Position numbers and translations under genes: made by a program
The notes under the pieces: generated by a model
What the model saw: the letters and a program-made list of their open reading frames with translations, nothing else
Database searches by the model: none
Told to the model about the DNA's origin: nothing
Shown here: positions 1 through 8,972 of the stretch, piece after piece
How positions within the stretch are numbered: the first letter of the stretch is position 1
Layout: every line of letters begins with the position of its first letter
Assembly: GCF_002154725.1 (NCBI RefSeq)
Contig: NZ_MTAW01000180.1
Coordinates: 62,001 to 126,000 of the forward strand
Direction: 5' to 3'
DNA from: Nostoc sp. 106C
GTDB lineage: Bacteria; Cyanobacteriota; Cyanobacteriia; Cyanobacteriales; Nostocaceae
DNA: 64,000 nucleotides

Positions 1-3000
1 TATTTGAGCCACCTGTTATTTTTACAGAGCGTATCAAAGAATTGAAAGATAACTCTGAGCTAAATCGAGAGCAAGCCCAATTATTACTTGAGGTGGAACT
101 TGGCTTTGCCTTGATGGAGTGTTTAGGAATTGATGATGAACCAGTCACAGCAGTTTGGGCAATACTCAGTGGTATGCCTTTGCGACATCCACGTTTACAA
201 AACTTAGATGAAAGCCAGAGGCGTGCAGTTGCTAACGCTCGGCAAATTATCCCATTTTCTGCACGTTTCGCCTGGTTGAACGCATTACGTTTTTATATCC
301 GCAATATTTCGCAAAACTGGCGTAATTATGATTTTAATATCCAGGATTTAGATTCTCAGATTATTCATGCGGCGAAAGGTCTGCGCCATCAAGTCCACCA
401 AAATTTATATGAAAGCTGTCTGAGTGACGATTTGGAGTTTCGCCAACGCAGGGCTGAACCAGTACAGGCTGGAGTTCCCTACCAATTCCAGGCTAAGACG
501 GAAAAAGAAACTGTCACGATGCAAGTACAGTTCACACCAGAACATTTAAGTCCTGCACGACAACAGCCTTGGTTTCCCACTCCACGCGATCGCAATCCTT
601 TTTCAGTGCGAATTTCAGATTTAGAGTCAGATGCAGAGTTCCTCGATCGCCGCGAACAGTCACTAGCACGCCGATATGGTTGGCATGAAACACAAAAGGG
701 ACATTGGGTAAGCCGCTTTCGCAAAATCAACTTTCACAAAATTCAGGAAGACGGTACGGTAAGCGATCGCAATACAGAACCACTAGATTTGGATGGTTTT
801 GTACATATTGCAGGACAGGTGGCTTCTGGAAAGTCTACCCTGTCAACGTTGCAGGCCGTTAATGTTGTGCGACATCATCCCGATCGCCGTATCACCTTGG
901 TTGTCAGTGATGTACAATCAGCAATTCGGTTAGCAAATCAAATTAATTGGTGGTTCTGTGACGATCCCGAAAACGATGAGCCAGTTGCAGTACCGTTATT
1001 AGGACGCACTAAACGAGACGCGCACCTGAAAAGCTTCTATGCCTCGAAAGACTTTCAGGAACACTGGCAACGCGGACAACCACACTGGGGCGATCGCTTT
1101 TTGGGAACGGCTTGTGCTTTGCAAGGACTGCTACAAGCCAGCGACATCTTCGACCGTTTGCATGGCAAGCCACTCATACCTGGAACTGAGCCATGTCACT
1201 CTTTGAAAAAAGCACCAGAAAGCGAAAGCCAGCGTAAAAAACAAAACAATAACCCTGGCGTACCCCACTTGTGTCCGTTTTTTGCTACTTGCCCATCACA
1301 GCAAGTCTATCGTGATATGCCAAATGCCCGTGTTTGGATTACAACTCCAGGTGCAATGGCAATGGCTGGTTTACCGCGTCATCTAGAATTGCGTCCGATC
1401 AAAATAGGGGAACTCGTTTATCTACATTCCGATATTGTTGTGTTTGATGAAGTAGACACAGTGATTAAGTGGTTTGACGACGTATATGCTGAGGAAGTTT
1501 TACTGACAAATGGTGGTGTTTTTGATGATATTGGGGTACAAACTGAAGATTACATGAGATTCAACCGTGTCACCCCACCATTGATGCAGCGATGGACAAC
1601 CGCAGAACGTCATGTACAAAGTGTCGTTACAGCAACTTTAACCCTATTAGATAAGCATTTAGGTCACGAGTTTTTACGTAAATGGATAGAACGTGGCTAT
1701 TTTACACCTAATTCTCTCCTGTATAAATTTTCCCGTCGCCTAGCTGGACTTGAAGAGTTAGATTCTCCTGATGTCACTGAGCAAGAAATTAAGGCTAATA
1801 ATCGACGTGTACAGCAGATAATGCGAAATTTTGACGCATTACTTGATGATGACCCATTGCTTGGGCAACCTCGACCAAATTCTAAAGTTCAAAGACTAGC
1901 CCTTTTGATTCAACAGATTAATAGTATTGGCGAAAGTGCCACTGATGATAGTATTTATCGTGCTTGCAAAGCGTGGATAGTTGATTTTTTCCCCAAAACA
2001 GGAAAAAGGTTAGCAAGATTGCGAGAAGAACTAGAAAAACGCCAAAACAATTCACAGCAGACAGCCAAGAAAAAACGGCGGAAGTCCTCAAAACAGGAGG
2101 AAGAATTAGATCCGGTAGACACCCTAGAAACTCTAGCTTATCGTTTACAGTTTGCCCTGACAATCACTCTTTTAGATCGGCACACACGCATTGTTTTTTA
2201 TGAATGGCATCATCGACCACCCACTTTAGATGACGAGCCTCCACATCGTCGGATGCCAACAGCAATGTTAAATATTTTACCCTTACCGCCAACAGGAAGG
2301 CAGTTTGGTACTTATTATTCCCGCAAGGATGACGATCGCAACCAATCTGAGAACAGTAGCGAAAATGCTTTATCTATATTTGCCTATACCAATATTGGTC
2401 GTTACTATGTTTTGAACTTTCATCGCTTGCTGACAGACTTGGATGGTCAACGCGGCCCCAACGTCTTGGCATTATCAGGAACATCTTATCTAAGAGATTC
2501 CACTAAGTTTCATGTGGGTAATCCCCAGGGTATTTTAATGCCAGAGGCGAGTGCCACAGAAGCGATCGCCCAAAGTCGCTTCAAGTTTCTGCCTCAATCT
2601 AACCACAAAGATGAATCTATTCGTATTTCTGGGACACCTGAACGCCAGAAAATGGGAATGTTTAAAGAGATGGCACAAGCGCTAATTGGCAACAACGGCA
2701 GCGGTAATTTAGGGCAGGAGCTTGAGGAATTGAAACGGCTTGGGCAGAGCGATCCAGATTCTTGGCAGGATAGGGAACGCCTACTGTTACTCGTCAACTC
2801 CTACGAGCAGGCACGATGGGTAGCAGAGGAAATCCGTCAATCTTGGTGGGGTATGCGGGAGCAAGTCTACCATTTGCAGCGCGATCGCACAGAAAGTTTG
2901 ACTGAGGATGACATCAACTATCTCTCAAGGATGGAAGTTGGTGCGCTTAACCGTGCCGATATTGAGACTTTCGCACTGACTGGCGGTAAAATCCTAGCTG

Positions 3001-3596
3001 CACCGATAAGTGCGATGGGACGCGGATTCAACATTTTGAATGCCAATGGTAAAGCGGCTTTTGGTGCTGTTTACTTTCTCACCCGACCCTATCCTCATCC
3101 CCATGATACTCAAGTGATCGCTCAAGAAATTAACCGTCGTGCTTTGGATTGGGTAGAAGATGCGAATTTCCTTGCTTGGGAAAAAGACGGAATTTTAGGG
3201 CGTGCGGAAGCTGTGCGCCAATTGGCTGCACGTTACTGGCGATCGGTAGAACATCGTTCTTACTACAAGACACTGTATAAAAATGAAGAATTACGCGCCT
3301 TTCCCCGCCAAGATTTAGCCGCAACTACGGCTGGCGTAATCGTTCAAGCTGTAGGTCGTCTTTTGCGTGGAGGTGTTCCTTTTCACGCTTACTTTGTTGA
3401 TGCTGCTTGGGGGCCAAACTATGCCAAAGAGCAACAGCTTGATACACCACGTACCAGTCTACTAGCCGCAATCATTGATCTGCTTTCTGAATATGTTTAT
3501 GAAGATGTTATCAGTAAAGCTTTATACCAATCAATAGCAGATGCTTTGGTTGATATCGATGGCTTCAACTGGGAAATAGACTCAAGAGATAGATAA
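1..3596 (+). CDS. DinG/XPD-like superfamily 2 helicase of a pPIWI-RE island (5' end outside window)
   Basis: Probable ATP-dependent DNA or R-loop helicase that works with the pPIWI-RE protein encoded 5 nt downstream. The frame is open to base 3, so the TTG at 42 is not convincing as a start and the gene runs off the left edge. Counting residues from nt 42: Walker A GQVASGKST at 258-266, Walker B DEVD at 469-472, and a motif-VI-like QAVGRLLRGG at 1102-1111. Cysteines C358, C385, C411 and C417 lie between motifs I and II, where XPD/DinG helicases bind a 4Fe-4S cluster. The N-terminal 240 residues before Walker A would correspond to the extra domain of helicases in pPIWI-RE three-gene islands. 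That assignment comes from recall of the family, not from a search. A REase partner, usual in such islands, would lie upstream, outside the window. Confidence 0.8.
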   Translation, partial: FEPPVIFTERIKELKDNSELNREQAQLLLEVELGFALMECLGIDDEPVTAVWAILSGMPLRHPRLQNLDESQRRAVANARQIIPFSARFAWLNALRFYIRNISQNWRNYDFNIQDLDSQIIHAAKGLRHQVHQNLYESCLSDDLEFRQRRAEPVQAGVPYQFQAKTEKETVTMQVQFTPEHLSPARQQPWFPTPRDRNPFSVRISDLESDAEFLDRREQSLARRYGWHETQKGHWVSRFRKINFHKIQEDGTVSDRNTEPLDLDGFVHIAGQVASGKSTLSTLQAVNVVRHHPDRRITLVVSDVQSAIRLANQINWWFCDDPENDEPVAVPLLGRTKRDAHLKSFYASKDFQEHWQRGQPHWGDRFLGTACALQGLLQASDIFDRLHGKPLIPGTEPCHSLKKAPESESQRKKQNNNPGVPHLCPFFATCPSQQVYRDMPNARVWITTPGAMAMAGLPRHLELRPIKIGELVYLHSDIVVFDEVDTVIKWFDDVYAEEVLLTNGGVFDDIGVQTEDYMRFNRVTPPLMQRWTTAERHVQSVVTATLTLLDKHLGHEFLRKWIERGYFTPNSLLYKFSRRLAGLEELDSPDVTEQEIKANNRRVQQIMRNFDALLDDDPLLGQPRPNSKVQRLALLIQQINSIGESATDDSIYRACKAWIVDFFPKTGKRLARLREELEKRQNNSQQTAKKKRRKSSKQEEELDPVDTLETLAYRLQFALTITLLDRHTRIVFYEWHHRPPTLDDEPPHRRMPTAMLNILPLPPTGRQFGTYYSRKDDDRNQSENSSENALSIFAYTNIGRYYVLNFHRLLTDLDGQRGPNVLALSGTSYLRDSTKFHVGNPQGILMPEASATEAIAQSRFKFLPQSNHKDESIRISGTPERQKMGMFKEMAQALIGNNGSGNLGQELEELKRLGQSDPDSWQDRERLLLLVNSYEQARWVAEEIRQSWWGMREQVYHLQRDRTESLTEDDINYLSRMEVGALNRADIETFALTGGKILAAPISAMGRGFNILNANGKAAFGAVYFLTRPYPHPHDTQVIAQEINRRALDWVEDANFLAWEKDGILGRAEAVRQLAARYWRSVEHRSYYKTLYKNEELRAFPRQDLAATTAGVIVQAVGRLLRGGVPFHAYFVDAAWGPNYAKEQQLDTPRTSLLAAIIDLLSEYVYEDVISKALYQSIADALVDIDGFNWEIDSRDR

Positions 3597-3601
3597 AGAC
3601 T

Positions 3602-6568
3602 ATGACGAGCAGAAATAAACCAACAAATATTTTGCTACCTGCACGCATGAGTTTGGTAACAGATGCCTTTGCCAAGCTAGAGATTGCTGTGTTGTCATTT
3701 CCTTTTGTTCAGGTGGTAGCAGACTTTCGCCGTGATATGGAACGAGTACTGTCTCGTGGTAATAAAAAAATAGAGGTTCCGCCACCATATCGACAATTAA
3801 ATAATGCTTTACTTGCCTGTGCATCTACACTGACATACGGCTTTGAGTATGTTGGTTATGACCAGGAAAGTAACTCTTCTTTATATCAGGCGTTAGCTGT
3901 AGGAACCCCTAAGAACCCATTGAAAACTCCTACACCCCAGCAGATACATGAATTAGTAAGAATTTGGGCACAGGAGTGGACGAAGAAATATCGTGAAAAA
4001 GGTAAATCGGATGAAGTGAATAGCGTGTGCGATCGCTTTCTTGAAAGAATGGCTATCATACCACCTGATTGGGATTGGCAACGGATTAAACCAGAAACAC
4101 TTGTGCGCGATATCAACGCAGAGAGAGGATTAGGATTTCAAGCTATTCCTAGCCTTTTAGCAACTATGTTGCATGGTAAAAAGTGCATTATTAACTCTAG
4201 AAAAAGACAACAGGAAATTCAATGGCGCAAAGTACAAGGAGGCGGTTCGGGTAAGGTTGGACTGTACTTAGTTAGTAAGCCGTTTAAGGCGAATTACACA
4301 GATAATGACAAGGAAAGAGAAGGTTATTTTGCTTACCGTCTAGACTTTAATGTTGAAACCCAAGCAGCAAGATTCAATGATAATGGCAATCTAGAACCGT
4401 GGATTTTCTTACATTTGAGTTGCCAAAGATACCCTCATGAGCCGTTGTCAGATGGCAATTATGGGCGTGACATCTCTGTTTTGATGGGTATGAATAAGGC
4501 ACGTTTATCTGATTATGAGGTGGATTCAACGTTAGTGCGTCTTGTTATTGAGAACAATGGCAAAGAAGAAGAAAATTTATGGAGGTTACAACTACCGGAA
4601 CTACTTGCTGCATTCAAAGCACGCGCTCTAGAACAGCCAGACAATATTCTGAATAATCCCGCAGGATTTGGTAATTTAGATAACTCAAATAACTGGGGTG
4701 ACAGGGACGAATATTATATAGTTCATGCTGAAGGATATAAGTACGAGCATGAGAAATCTAAACGAGGACACAGTATAAAAACTGGCTTTAGTTTTTTGGA
4801 ACGGGGCGATATTATTGCACGGGTATTAGAACTACTCAACGGAGTTTTAATACCAGATAATCCAATGCAATCTGATATTCCTGCGCCATCTGGGATAACA
4901 GCACCACTAGCAATGCGGGATTATGAATTTATTTCTAAATCTCGCAAAAAACGCCAACCTTACCAGCAAATTGCTACTGATGCTATTTACCGAGCATTGC
5001 AGGGTAAAGCAATGCATATTTTTCTGATTTATCGAGAACAAGACACTTGTGAAGTAGTTTACCAGCAATTACGCGATGTATTTCTTCTGAATGAAAATGA
5101 AGATTTTCCACAAGATATAACAGTTTCAAAAATTTTGATTGATGATGCAACCCTTTTGCAGCCACTGAATACAGGTGGATTTTTGCCTAAAGATCGTCGC
5201 AAATTCGATGAGCAAATACGCAAGCAGCATCAAGCAAAGCGAGAAGCATGGCGAACTTTTCTCCAACAAAATGCTATTCCTCTGATAAATTTTGAGACTA
5301 ATCCCCACTGTTTAGCAATTATTGAAATTAGACGCATCAAAACAAAGGGAGTTCTTCCCCAACAAAATATCAAAGGAGCTATTCGTGAAGCTTGTATCAG
5401 AGAGGGAATTAGCTCCCAAATGATACAGTCGATACCGTCGATACCGACAGGTAAACCAAAATCAAGTAACACAGAAGATGATGAGGATAAATCACCAGCT
5501 TACAGCAAAGCCACAAAAGGACGGGTAATGAGTGCTGTACTGGATGGAACATTACGTCAAATTGGGGCGCTATACGGACTACCTGCTCAACTCTATGAAC
5601 AAGCAAATATACCGAAAGAAATTGCCCAAGAATTAGATGTAATTGCCTTTTGCCGTCGCAAAACTAACCAATATCAAGGTGATATTCATTATGTGCTTGC
5701 AGTGCGTTTACGTGCAACGGGTGCGGTAGATGTAATGCTTCCTGATGGTAATGATTGGATTCCTTACTCACAGGCGGGGATCACTGTGGGAAAGATTTTT
5801 GCTGAAGCACGCCGCGATCGCCTAGAAAATACAAAACGCATTCAAAGTAAAATCAAGTTGAGCGGTACAGAATTAGTACAGTTTGCTGCGCGGGTAGTAA
5901 CTAAACATTTAGACAGGCCAAGCGTTGTTTTAATTGAAGCTGAAGGTTGGCGTAACGAACGTGGTGAAGATAATGATGGTACAGTTTGGTTTCAGTTGAA
6001 AAATGAGTACCTGCTGGCGAAACGCAACGTTCTTGACTTTCGCCATGTTTCTGGTCACATTTGCGAGTACAGCCGTGAGAATAACCAACTAGAGAACTTG
6101 CTAGCAGTAATTCGGATTCGCACTGGTAAAGAAACACCACAGTACATCACCAATCGAGAAACTTGGAACAAAGATTGTCCAGCACGAGATTTCAAACATC
6201 TGAGCGGTTTTTACGATAAGTCTGTGCCAGAATTACTGCATTACTTCTCTGTGGGAAAACTACCAAAAACACAGAAGAAGCAAGATGAAATGCCAATACC
6301 CGAACTTTACAAACTCGGTTATCAAGAGGATCAATTCGGTGCTAACTTTCCATTCAAACATCAACAGCTGGTGGAAATTGTACCGTTCTTTGTACGCCCA
6401 GATTTGCAACAAGAAGAAGCTTTAAAAGCACTATGTCGCGTTCCTCACTATTTAAGATGCTCACCTGCTTGGTCTATGGGAAATATCGTTTTGCCATACC
6501 CAATGCACTTAGGTCAGGAAGTCATAGAGGATCACCTATGCATACTTGGTGTAAATTTGCAAATTTAA
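3602..6568 (+). CDS. pPIWI-RE family protein (prokaryotic PIWI relative)
   Basis: 988 residues matching the layout of pPIWI-RE proteins: an N-terminal module to about residue 430, a MID-like region about 440-620, and an RNase H-like PIWI domain about 640-985. Recognisable C-terminal signatures are LIEAEGWRN (about 777-785), RIRTGKETPQY (about 838), HLSGFYDKSVPELLHYFSVG (about 868-887) and the terminal EDHLCILG. The family is predicted to bind nucleic-acid guides or RNA-DNA hybrids and to act in defence against invading DNA; this is a family prediction, not shown here. It starts 5 nt after the helicase stop, so the two genes are almost certainly co-transcribed. No frame break was seen. The alternative of an unrelated large unknown protein is unlikely given the helicase partner. 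Confidence 0.82.
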   Translation: MTSRNKPTNILLPARMSLVTDAFAKLEIAVLSFPFVQVVADFRRDMERVLSRGNKKIEVPPPYRQLNNALLACASTLTYGFEYVGYDQESNSSLYQALAVGTPKNPLKTPTPQQIHELVRIWAQEWTKKYREKGKSDEVNSVCDRFLERMAIIPPDWDWQRIKPETLVRDINAERGLGFQAIPSLLATMLHGKKCIINSRKRQQEIQWRKVQGGGSGKVGLYLVSKPFKANYTDNDKEREGYFAYRLDFNVETQAARFNDNGNLEPWIFLHLSCQRYPHEPLSDGNYGRDISVLMGMNKARLSDYEVDSTLVRLVIENNGKEEENLWRLQLPELLAAFKARALEQPDNILNNPAGFGNLDNSNNWGDRDEYYIVHAEGYKYEHEKSKRGHSIKTGFSFLERGDIIARVLELLNGVLIPDNPMQSDIPAPSGITAPLAMRDYEFISKSRKKRQPYQQIATDAIYRALQGKAMHIFLIYREQDTCEVVYQQLRDVFLLNENEDFPQDITVSKILIDDATLLQPLNTGGFLPKDRRKFDEQIRKQHQAKREAWRTFLQQNAIPLINFETNPHCLAIIEIRRIKTKGVLPQQNIKGAIREACIREGISSQMIQSIPSIPTGKPKSSNTEDDEDKSPAYSKATKGRVMSAVLDGTLRQIGALYGLPAQLYEQANIPKEIAQELDVIAFCRRKTNQYQGDIHYVLAVRLRATGAVDVMLPDGNDWIPYSQAGITVGKIFAEARRDRLENTKRIQSKIKLSGTELVQFAARVVTKHLDRPSVVLIEAEGWRNERGEDNDGTVWFQLKNEYLLAKRNVLDFRHVSGHICEYSRENNQLENLLAVIRIRTGKETPQYITNRETWNKDCPARDFKHLSGFYDKSVPELLHYFSVGKLPKTQKKQDEMPIPELYKLGYQEDQFGANFPFKHQQLVEIVPFFVRPDLQQEEALKALCRVPHYLRCSPAWSMGNIVLPYPMHLGQEVIEDHLCILGVNLQI

Positions 6569-6797
6569 TCTGAGGTATCAAGATAGTAATATCCTCCCCT
6601 AATATTAGACAGCGGATTTTATCTGTTGTGAGGTACAACCGTAGAGGGCAATATGGCTGTATTACAAGAGTTATATTATTAATTCCTTTACCTGATATAC
6701 TTGGAATATGCTATGTAATATTAGACATTTTATAGGTTGATAATAGCAAAATCATTGAAATAACCCCAGGATTTATTACCTAAAAATAATGACAAAA

Positions 6798-7214
6798 CTA
6801 GTTAAGTCTGGCTTGTTTTGAAATGCGTTTATTTAGTTCAACTTCTTCCTTTATTTGTTCGGCTTCTTGTTGACATTCCTCTGCTAGTTCTTCGATATCG
6901 TCGGCTATTGAAACAATCTCTTGGGCTAACTTTTTAGTTTGTGCTGATTTTTGCTCGTATATTTCCAAAGCTTCTGTAATCTCAGAGAAAAGTTCTTGGT
7001 ATTCTTCAGGTGGATTTTCTAACCACTGCTCATACTCGCTTTGGGATTTTTGAATAATAGCAAGAGTTTCCTGCCAAGAAGTTTTTAGACGCATATCTAG
7101 CGTCTGAACTTCCTTATACTTAGCCTTGAGTTGTTTGGTAGTATTTACCTTAGCTAACTCGTAGACTTTAGCCTTTAGCTCTTGAAGTTTCATATTTAGG
7201 ATTGAGCATCTCAA
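6798..7214 (-). CDS. small coiled-coil protein of the defence-type cluster
   Basis: 138 residues, strongly charged and Glu/Lys/Gln-rich, predicted almost entirely helical with long heptad-like stretches (about residues 8-60 and 70-135). No catalytic motif, membrane segment or signal peptide is visible. It is the last gene of a minus-strand row and starts only 12 nt after the stop of the larger coiled-coil gene, which suggests co-transcription. It converges on the pPIWI-RE gene with a 229-bp gap. The ATG at 7192 (inside the called frame, giving MKLQELKAK) is an alternative start. Function is not recognised; a structural or adaptor role is only a guess. Confidence 0.65.
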   Translation of the reverse strand: MRCSILNMKLQELKAKVYELAKVNTTKQLKAKYKEVQTLDMRLKTSWQETLAIIQKSQSEYEQWLENPPEEYQELFSEITEALEIYEQKSAQTKKLAQEIVSIADDIEELAEECQQEAEQIKEEVELNKRISKQARLN

Positions 7215-7226
7215 ATTTAGAACATT

Positions 7227-7925
7227 TTATCGCTCTAGCTGGTTTAATTTTTGATAAAGCCTTTCATTCTCCTGACGAAGACGCTGACTCTCTAAAACTA
7301 ACATAGCAATTTGCTGTTTCTGCTGTTGAGTTAAAGCGATTGCTTCGTCCCTTTGCTGCTTGTATCTTTTCGTATGAGCCACTCTTCCACCTAAACTCTG
7401 ATTATTCTTAGCTAACTCCTGTCTTCGCTTCTCAACAGCATGATATTTCTTTTGTAAATTCTCTAGTTCTGTACGTAATTCCGCCTCTGCTTTACTATTC
7501 TCAGCTTCAGATCGGAAGGCTTCATTTTCAGCTTCTAGGGAAGCAATTCTTGCTTCTAACCTCTTAATTTCTTTGTCCTTACCAAAGAGTTTCTCTCGTA
7601 AAGCATTAACTAGAGCAAGAAGCTTAAATTTTTGTTGATCTTGTTCATGACAAGCTACTTCCAGTTCATGTGCGCGATCGCGCAGACGACCAGCCCGATT
7701 CTGTAAAACTTTGGCTGTACACTCGTACTTAATGATAGCAATAACCCTGCTACGTTCTGGTTCGCCCAATCTTTGAACTTCAAGACTGCGCCAGAGTTCG
7801 TCGTAGTTGGTACATTCATGACGTAGCTTTTGGGTTGGGACGTGTTGAGTATCTGCAATTAACTCATAGTTTTTCAGATGGACTCGGTCATGCCAATAAT
7901 CAAACAATGCTTTGCTGTCGTCCAT
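7227..7925 (-). CDS. coiled-coil protein with a short N-terminal globular part
   Basis: 232 residues. The first 75 look globular (DYWHDRVHLKNYELI; NYDELWRSLEVQRLGEPERSR). From about residue 80 to the end it is a continuous charged coiled coil rich in Lys/Glu/Gln/Arg. No signal peptide, membrane span or enzyme motif is seen. It precedes the small coiled-coil gene by 12 nt and follows the HEPN-like gene after a 267-bp gap, so it may have its own promoter. Structural coiled-coil proteins of this kind are often partners in multi-protein defence complexes, but I do not recognise the family. Confidence 0.7.
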   Translation of the reverse strand: MDDSKALFDYWHDRVHLKNYELIADTQHVPTQKLRHECTNYDELWRSLEVQRLGEPERSRVIAIIKYECTAKVLQNRAGRLRDRAHELEVACHEQDQQKFKLLALVNALREKLFGKDKEIKRLEARIASLEAENEAFRSEAENSKAEAELRTELENLQKKYHAVEKRRQELAKNNQSLGGRVAHTKRYKQQRDEAIALTQQQKQQIAMLVLESQRLRQENERLYQKLNQLER

Positions 7926-8130
7926 TGTGCGATCGCTTCTGAAAGTATTTCTTCTTAAAAGATAGAGTACCTAAAAGCCCACTTAGAGCCGTATTTACTC
8001 TGAAAATAATTAAAAAATCTTCACTATGTCCTGTTATCTGCTATCTTTGCCATGATTTAGAGCAGTCGTTTGATAGATTAGGACATAGTTGAATTATACA
8101 GCCCTTATCGCAACTAGTGTTTTAGCCTGT

Positions 8131-8155
8131 TCCCTGTCACACACTATAACAGGGA
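8131..8155. other. short inverted repeat between cluster genes
   Basis: TCCCTGT (8131-8137) and ACAGGGA (8149-8155) form a 7-bp stem around an 11-nt loop in the 267-bp gap between the HEPN-like and coiled-coil genes. There is no T-run on either side, so it is not a classical terminator. It could be a processing hairpin or a protein-binding site, or chance. Confidence 0.25.
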
Positions 8156-8192
8156 TTCCCTCAATGGGTTTCCTGCAATTTAATTGAGAATT

Positions 8193-8972
8193 CTATTTTT
8201 GGGGAGTGTACTTAGGTAATACTTGCTCAAGAATTCTTTTTTGACCATTGGGGGTGAGGGCGACTTCATCCTCCGCAATAGGACGAATATCCTTATTTTT
8301 AATTAGCCTAAATATAGCAACACTAACGTTTTGAGGATTCTGTCCGACAGCCTGTTCACGTAGTTCGGCACGACTCAAGCGATTATTGTCAGCATGATAC
8401 AGAAGCAACAAAACTTCATCCGTTGCCGAAATATCTCTTGCTAGAACTAGAGGTTTTCCATCTAATTCATGAATTATTGAATGTTCTAATTGAACAATTT
8501 GGGCAATGGTTTCTGCAACAACTTTTCGATCCTGATTCCAAACTAGACGAAGAAACTCGGCAAATATCCATTTGCTGGCATGAAGCACCAGCATCGAATC
8601 CATATAGTTAGCGGTGTACTCGGTTGATATATGAACAGCACCGCGATCTGAACGGAAGCCATATACAACCTCAATTACTTTAGCCAGATGATAACGATCC
8701 TTTGAGCCAAGTCTATGAGGAATGCTTTGATCTAGTAAATTTTTACGAATTTCACCAGGCAACTTGCGATGATCGATCTTTCCAGCATCCATTTGCAGCA
8801 AACAACGCGAAACCGCTTCACAAAACCGCCCACCGTCTAATTCTGTTGGTTGCCAGTCGCCAGCTAGAAATCGTTGCTGCATTTCGACATAGCATTCAAC
8901 CACTGCATGGGCAAAGTGAGAGTCAACAATTTTTGAAAGTTCCTGAATTAATTGCTCAGATGTCCTCCTCAT
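8193..8972 (-). CDS. HEPN-like protein with C-terminal winged helix
   Basis: 259 residues, unrecognised at family level. The N-terminal 165 residues are all-helical and contain GFRSDRGAVH at 106-114. R107 and H114 are spaced R-x6-H, as in the R-x4-6-H active site of HEPN ribonucleases, and a long helix follows, also as in HEPN folds. Residues about 185-255 read as a winged helix (LSRAELREQAVG, VSVAIFRLIK, ALTPNGQKRI). The start codon overlaps the stop of the upstream zinc-ribbon gene (ATGA at 8969-8972), which indicates translational coupling. The suggested role is an RNA-targeting effector in the defence-type cluster. The HEPN call rests on one motif and predicted helicity and could be wrong. 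Confidence 0.6.
   Translation of the reverse strand: MRRTSEQLIQELSKIVDSHFAHAVVECYVEMQQRFLAGDWQPTELDGGRFCEAVSRCLLQMDAGKIDHRKLPGEIRKNLLDQSIPHRLGSKDRYHLAKVIEVVYGFRSDRGAVHISTEYTANYMDSMLVLHASKWIFAEFLRLVWNQDRKVVAETIAQIVQLEHSIIHELDGKPLVLARDISATDEVLLLLYHADNNRLSRAELREQAVGQNPQNVSVAIFRLIKNKDIRPIAEDEVALTPNGQKRILEQVLPKYTPQK

Noticed and set aside
42-44. TTG as start of the helicase gene
   Set aside because: The frame is open to base 3 with protein-like sequence upstream, so the gene almost certainly begins outside the window.
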